A stretch of DNA of 6,100 nucleotides, taken from positions 1 through 6,100 of the forward strand of contig JACQVL010000260.1 in NCBI GenBank assembly GCA_016209865.1, in the 5' to 3' direction. Shown in pieces: positions 5,090-6,100 of the stretch. The translations under genes and the position numbers were made by a program. The notes under the pieces were generated by a model. The model did no database searches and was not told the DNA's origin. It saw only the letters and a program-made list of their open reading frames with translations. How positions within the stretch are numbered: the stretch's first letter is position 1; every line of letters begins with the position of its first letter. Source of the DNA: Candidatus Latescibacterota bacterium (GTDB lineage Bacteria > JAAXHH01 > JACQVL01).

Positions 5090-6100
5090 TCACTTCACCA
5101 ACGTCATCCGCCGCGTCTGGCTGAACCCGGCGCTCGTCGTCAGGCGGTACAGATACACCCCGCTGGCCACGTTCATCCCGTGCCCATTTCGACCGTCCCA
5201 CGTCACCATATACCGCCCCGGCGGCTGCACCGTCTCGACCAGCCGGACGACTTCCTGGCCTAACAGGTTGTACACCGCCAGCATGATGTGCGCCGCCTGT
5301 GGCACATCGTAGGCGATCTGCGTCGCCGGGTTGAACGGGTTCGGCCGGTTGGGCTTCAACGCAAACGCGGTCGGGAGCGGCTGGACCTTGACCGTGCTCG
5401 TCCCCAGCCCCACCGGAATCGCCTGCGCCCCCCGGTTGGCCAACAGCACCTGCGACAGGGTCAGGGTGGGGGCGGCCTCAGGTCCGCTCCGCACGGTGAC
5501 GGGCACCAGCAGGGTCGTCCCGTGACCCGCCGGGATGGCCTGGCCGGTCGGACTGTAGATGAGCACCTGCAATCGCCCGGCCGTCACGTGACTCTGGAGC
5601 GTCATCCCCTCCGCCCGGCCGGCGAGCTGAGGCAGACCGGGCTCGAGCTGTGAGGGATCGAACGTGAAGGCGGCCTGCATTCCGGCGACGACACCGTCCG
5701 CGCTCATCGTCACCGGGATGGCCAGTTGACCGGATGCCACAGTCTGGAGATCGCCCAGACTCACCGTGACCGGACTCGTCGGTCCGTCCGCCAGTACTTT
5801 CGCCGGACTACTGTGGAGGACGGCGTTGATCATCCAGACGATGTCCAGGATGTTGATCGCCCCATCCCCGTTCGGGTCGGCTAAGAAGCGCTTGAACCCG
5901 AACGGCTCTGGCAGGGCTCCGAGGACGTACTTGATCTCCTGAATCAGGTCGAGGATATTGATATCCCCGGTGGCGTTGAGGTCGCCGCGTCTGCCGACAT
6001 GAATCGAGCCGGGCTGGACCCCCGGATGGATCGGCTGGCTGTCCGGGTCGGAGAGGAGGGCATTCGTCACGGCCATCATGATCCAATCCCCGAACGGAGC
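5090..6100 (-). CDS. Secreted dockerin/cohesin-like protein with C-terminal FlgD-like/T9SS type A sorting domain (C-terminal part)
   Basis: The frame is open at base 6100, so only the last 336 residues are seen; Met codons at 6079 and 6076 lack a convincing SD and are likely internal. Numbering from the first visible residue, two dockerin-like calcium loops occur: D40-L-N-A-T-G-D-I-N-I-L-D51, where Thr replaces the usual Asp at loop position 5, and D75-P-N-G-D-G-A-I-N-I-L-D86, which is canonical. A beta-rich domain resembling cohesins follows (about 109-240: GMQAAFTFDPSQLEP, IPAGHGTTLLVPVTV). The end (about 250-336) has NRPNPFNPATQIAYDVP, VYNLLGQEVVRL, GRYMVTWDGRN and ASGVYLYRL, the FlgD Ig-like/T9SS type A sorting signature used for export and surface attachment in Bacteroidota and related phyla. 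Catalytic or binding modules probably lie upstream outside the window. It is convergent with the oxidoreductase gene; no functional link is evident. Confidence 0.88.
   Translation of the reverse strand, partial: APFGDWIMMAVTNALLSDPDSQPIHPGVQPGSIHVGRRGDLNATGDINILDLIQEIKYVLGALPEPFGFKRFLADPNGDGAINILDIVWMINAVLHSSPAKVLADGPTSPVTVSLGDLQTVASGQLAIPVTMSADGVVAGMQAAFTFDPSQLEPGLPQLAGRAEGMTLQSHVTAGRLQVLIYSPTGQAIPAGHGTTLLVPVTVRSGPEAAPTLTLSQVLLANRGAQAIPVGLGTSTVKVQPLPTAFALKPNRPNPFNPATQIAYDVPQAAHIMLAVYNLLGQEVVRLVETVQPPGRYMVTWDGRNGHGMNVASGVYLYRLTTSAGFSQTRRMTLVK

Larger units (their letters stand above)
4921..5098. repeat. Second composite repeat cassette with inverted GGTCGGT arms
   Basis: From left to right: class B heptamers (4921-4946), class A GTGACGA heptamers (4954-4971), a GC hairpin, a REP-like hairpin, then class B in reverse (5058-5085) and a class A remnant CGTCACTTCAC (5088-5098). 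GTGGTCGGTGGTCGG (4924-4938) and its exact complement (5059-5073) form a 15-bp inverted repeat with a 120-nt spacer. The cassette fills the gap between two convergent genes, and its right end overlaps the stop codon of the minus-strand gene. Confidence 0.85.

Noticed and set aside
4986-5312. Plus-strand frame of 108 codons across the palindrome and repeats
   Set aside because: It reads REP and heptamer repeats (FPRKRES, DHRPLITDHRH) and then runs antisense to the dockerin/sorting-domain gene; no SD or protein family.

Overview
The window is GC-rich DNA from a Gram-negative-type bacterium. It holds five protein-coding genes, two of them cut by the window edges, and four intergenic regions loaded with repeats. 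Three features suggest an uncultivated or little-studied lineage of the Acidobacteriota, KSB1/Zixibacteria (FCB-like), Nitrospirota or Methylomirabilota kind: a MacB-type permease resembling the acidobacterial ADOP family, a secreted protein ending in a FlgD-like/T9SS type A sorting domain, and heptanucleotide plus REP-like repeats. The sequence alone does not fix the phylum.

Left part (1-2706, minus strand). This is a tripartite efflux operon, read right to left: a membrane-anchored periplasmic adaptor (1453-2706), a MacB/LolD-type ATPase (629-1339) and the N-terminal 188 residues of an FtsX/MacB-fold permease (1-564). Together they would form an inner-membrane ABC exporter that passes substrate to an adaptor and probably to an outer-membrane channel encoded elsewhere. 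Strong SD sequences place the adaptor and ATPase starts well downstream of the longest open frames; the extra N-terminal codons are translated repeat DNA.

Centre (2707-3143). This divergent regulatory region is the most interesting part. It has a perfect sigma54 (-24/-12) promoter facing right and a near-perfect one facing left. Between them lie GTCCC/GGGAC half-sites at about 11-bp steps, a plausible shared enhancer for an NtrC-type activator. The leftward leader also contains a 25-bp perfect inverted repeat around a REP-like palindrome.

Right part. A stand-alone receiver-domain response regulator (3144-3572) is followed, after a 96-nt gap with a stem-loop, by a DAO-family FAD-dependent oxidoreductase (3669-4844). 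Convergent to it on the minus strand is the C-terminal 336 residues of a large secreted protein (5090-6100): a dockerin-like EF-hand pair, a cohesin-like beta domain and a C-terminal sorting domain. The 245-nt convergent gap holds a second repeat cassette with a perfect 22-bp palindrome.

Two 7-bp repeat families, (GTGACGA)n and (GGTCGGT)n, sit in nearly every gap, touch SD sequences and stop codons, and often occur as inverted pairs around a central hairpin. No tRNA, rRNA, CRISPR array or transposase gene was seen.
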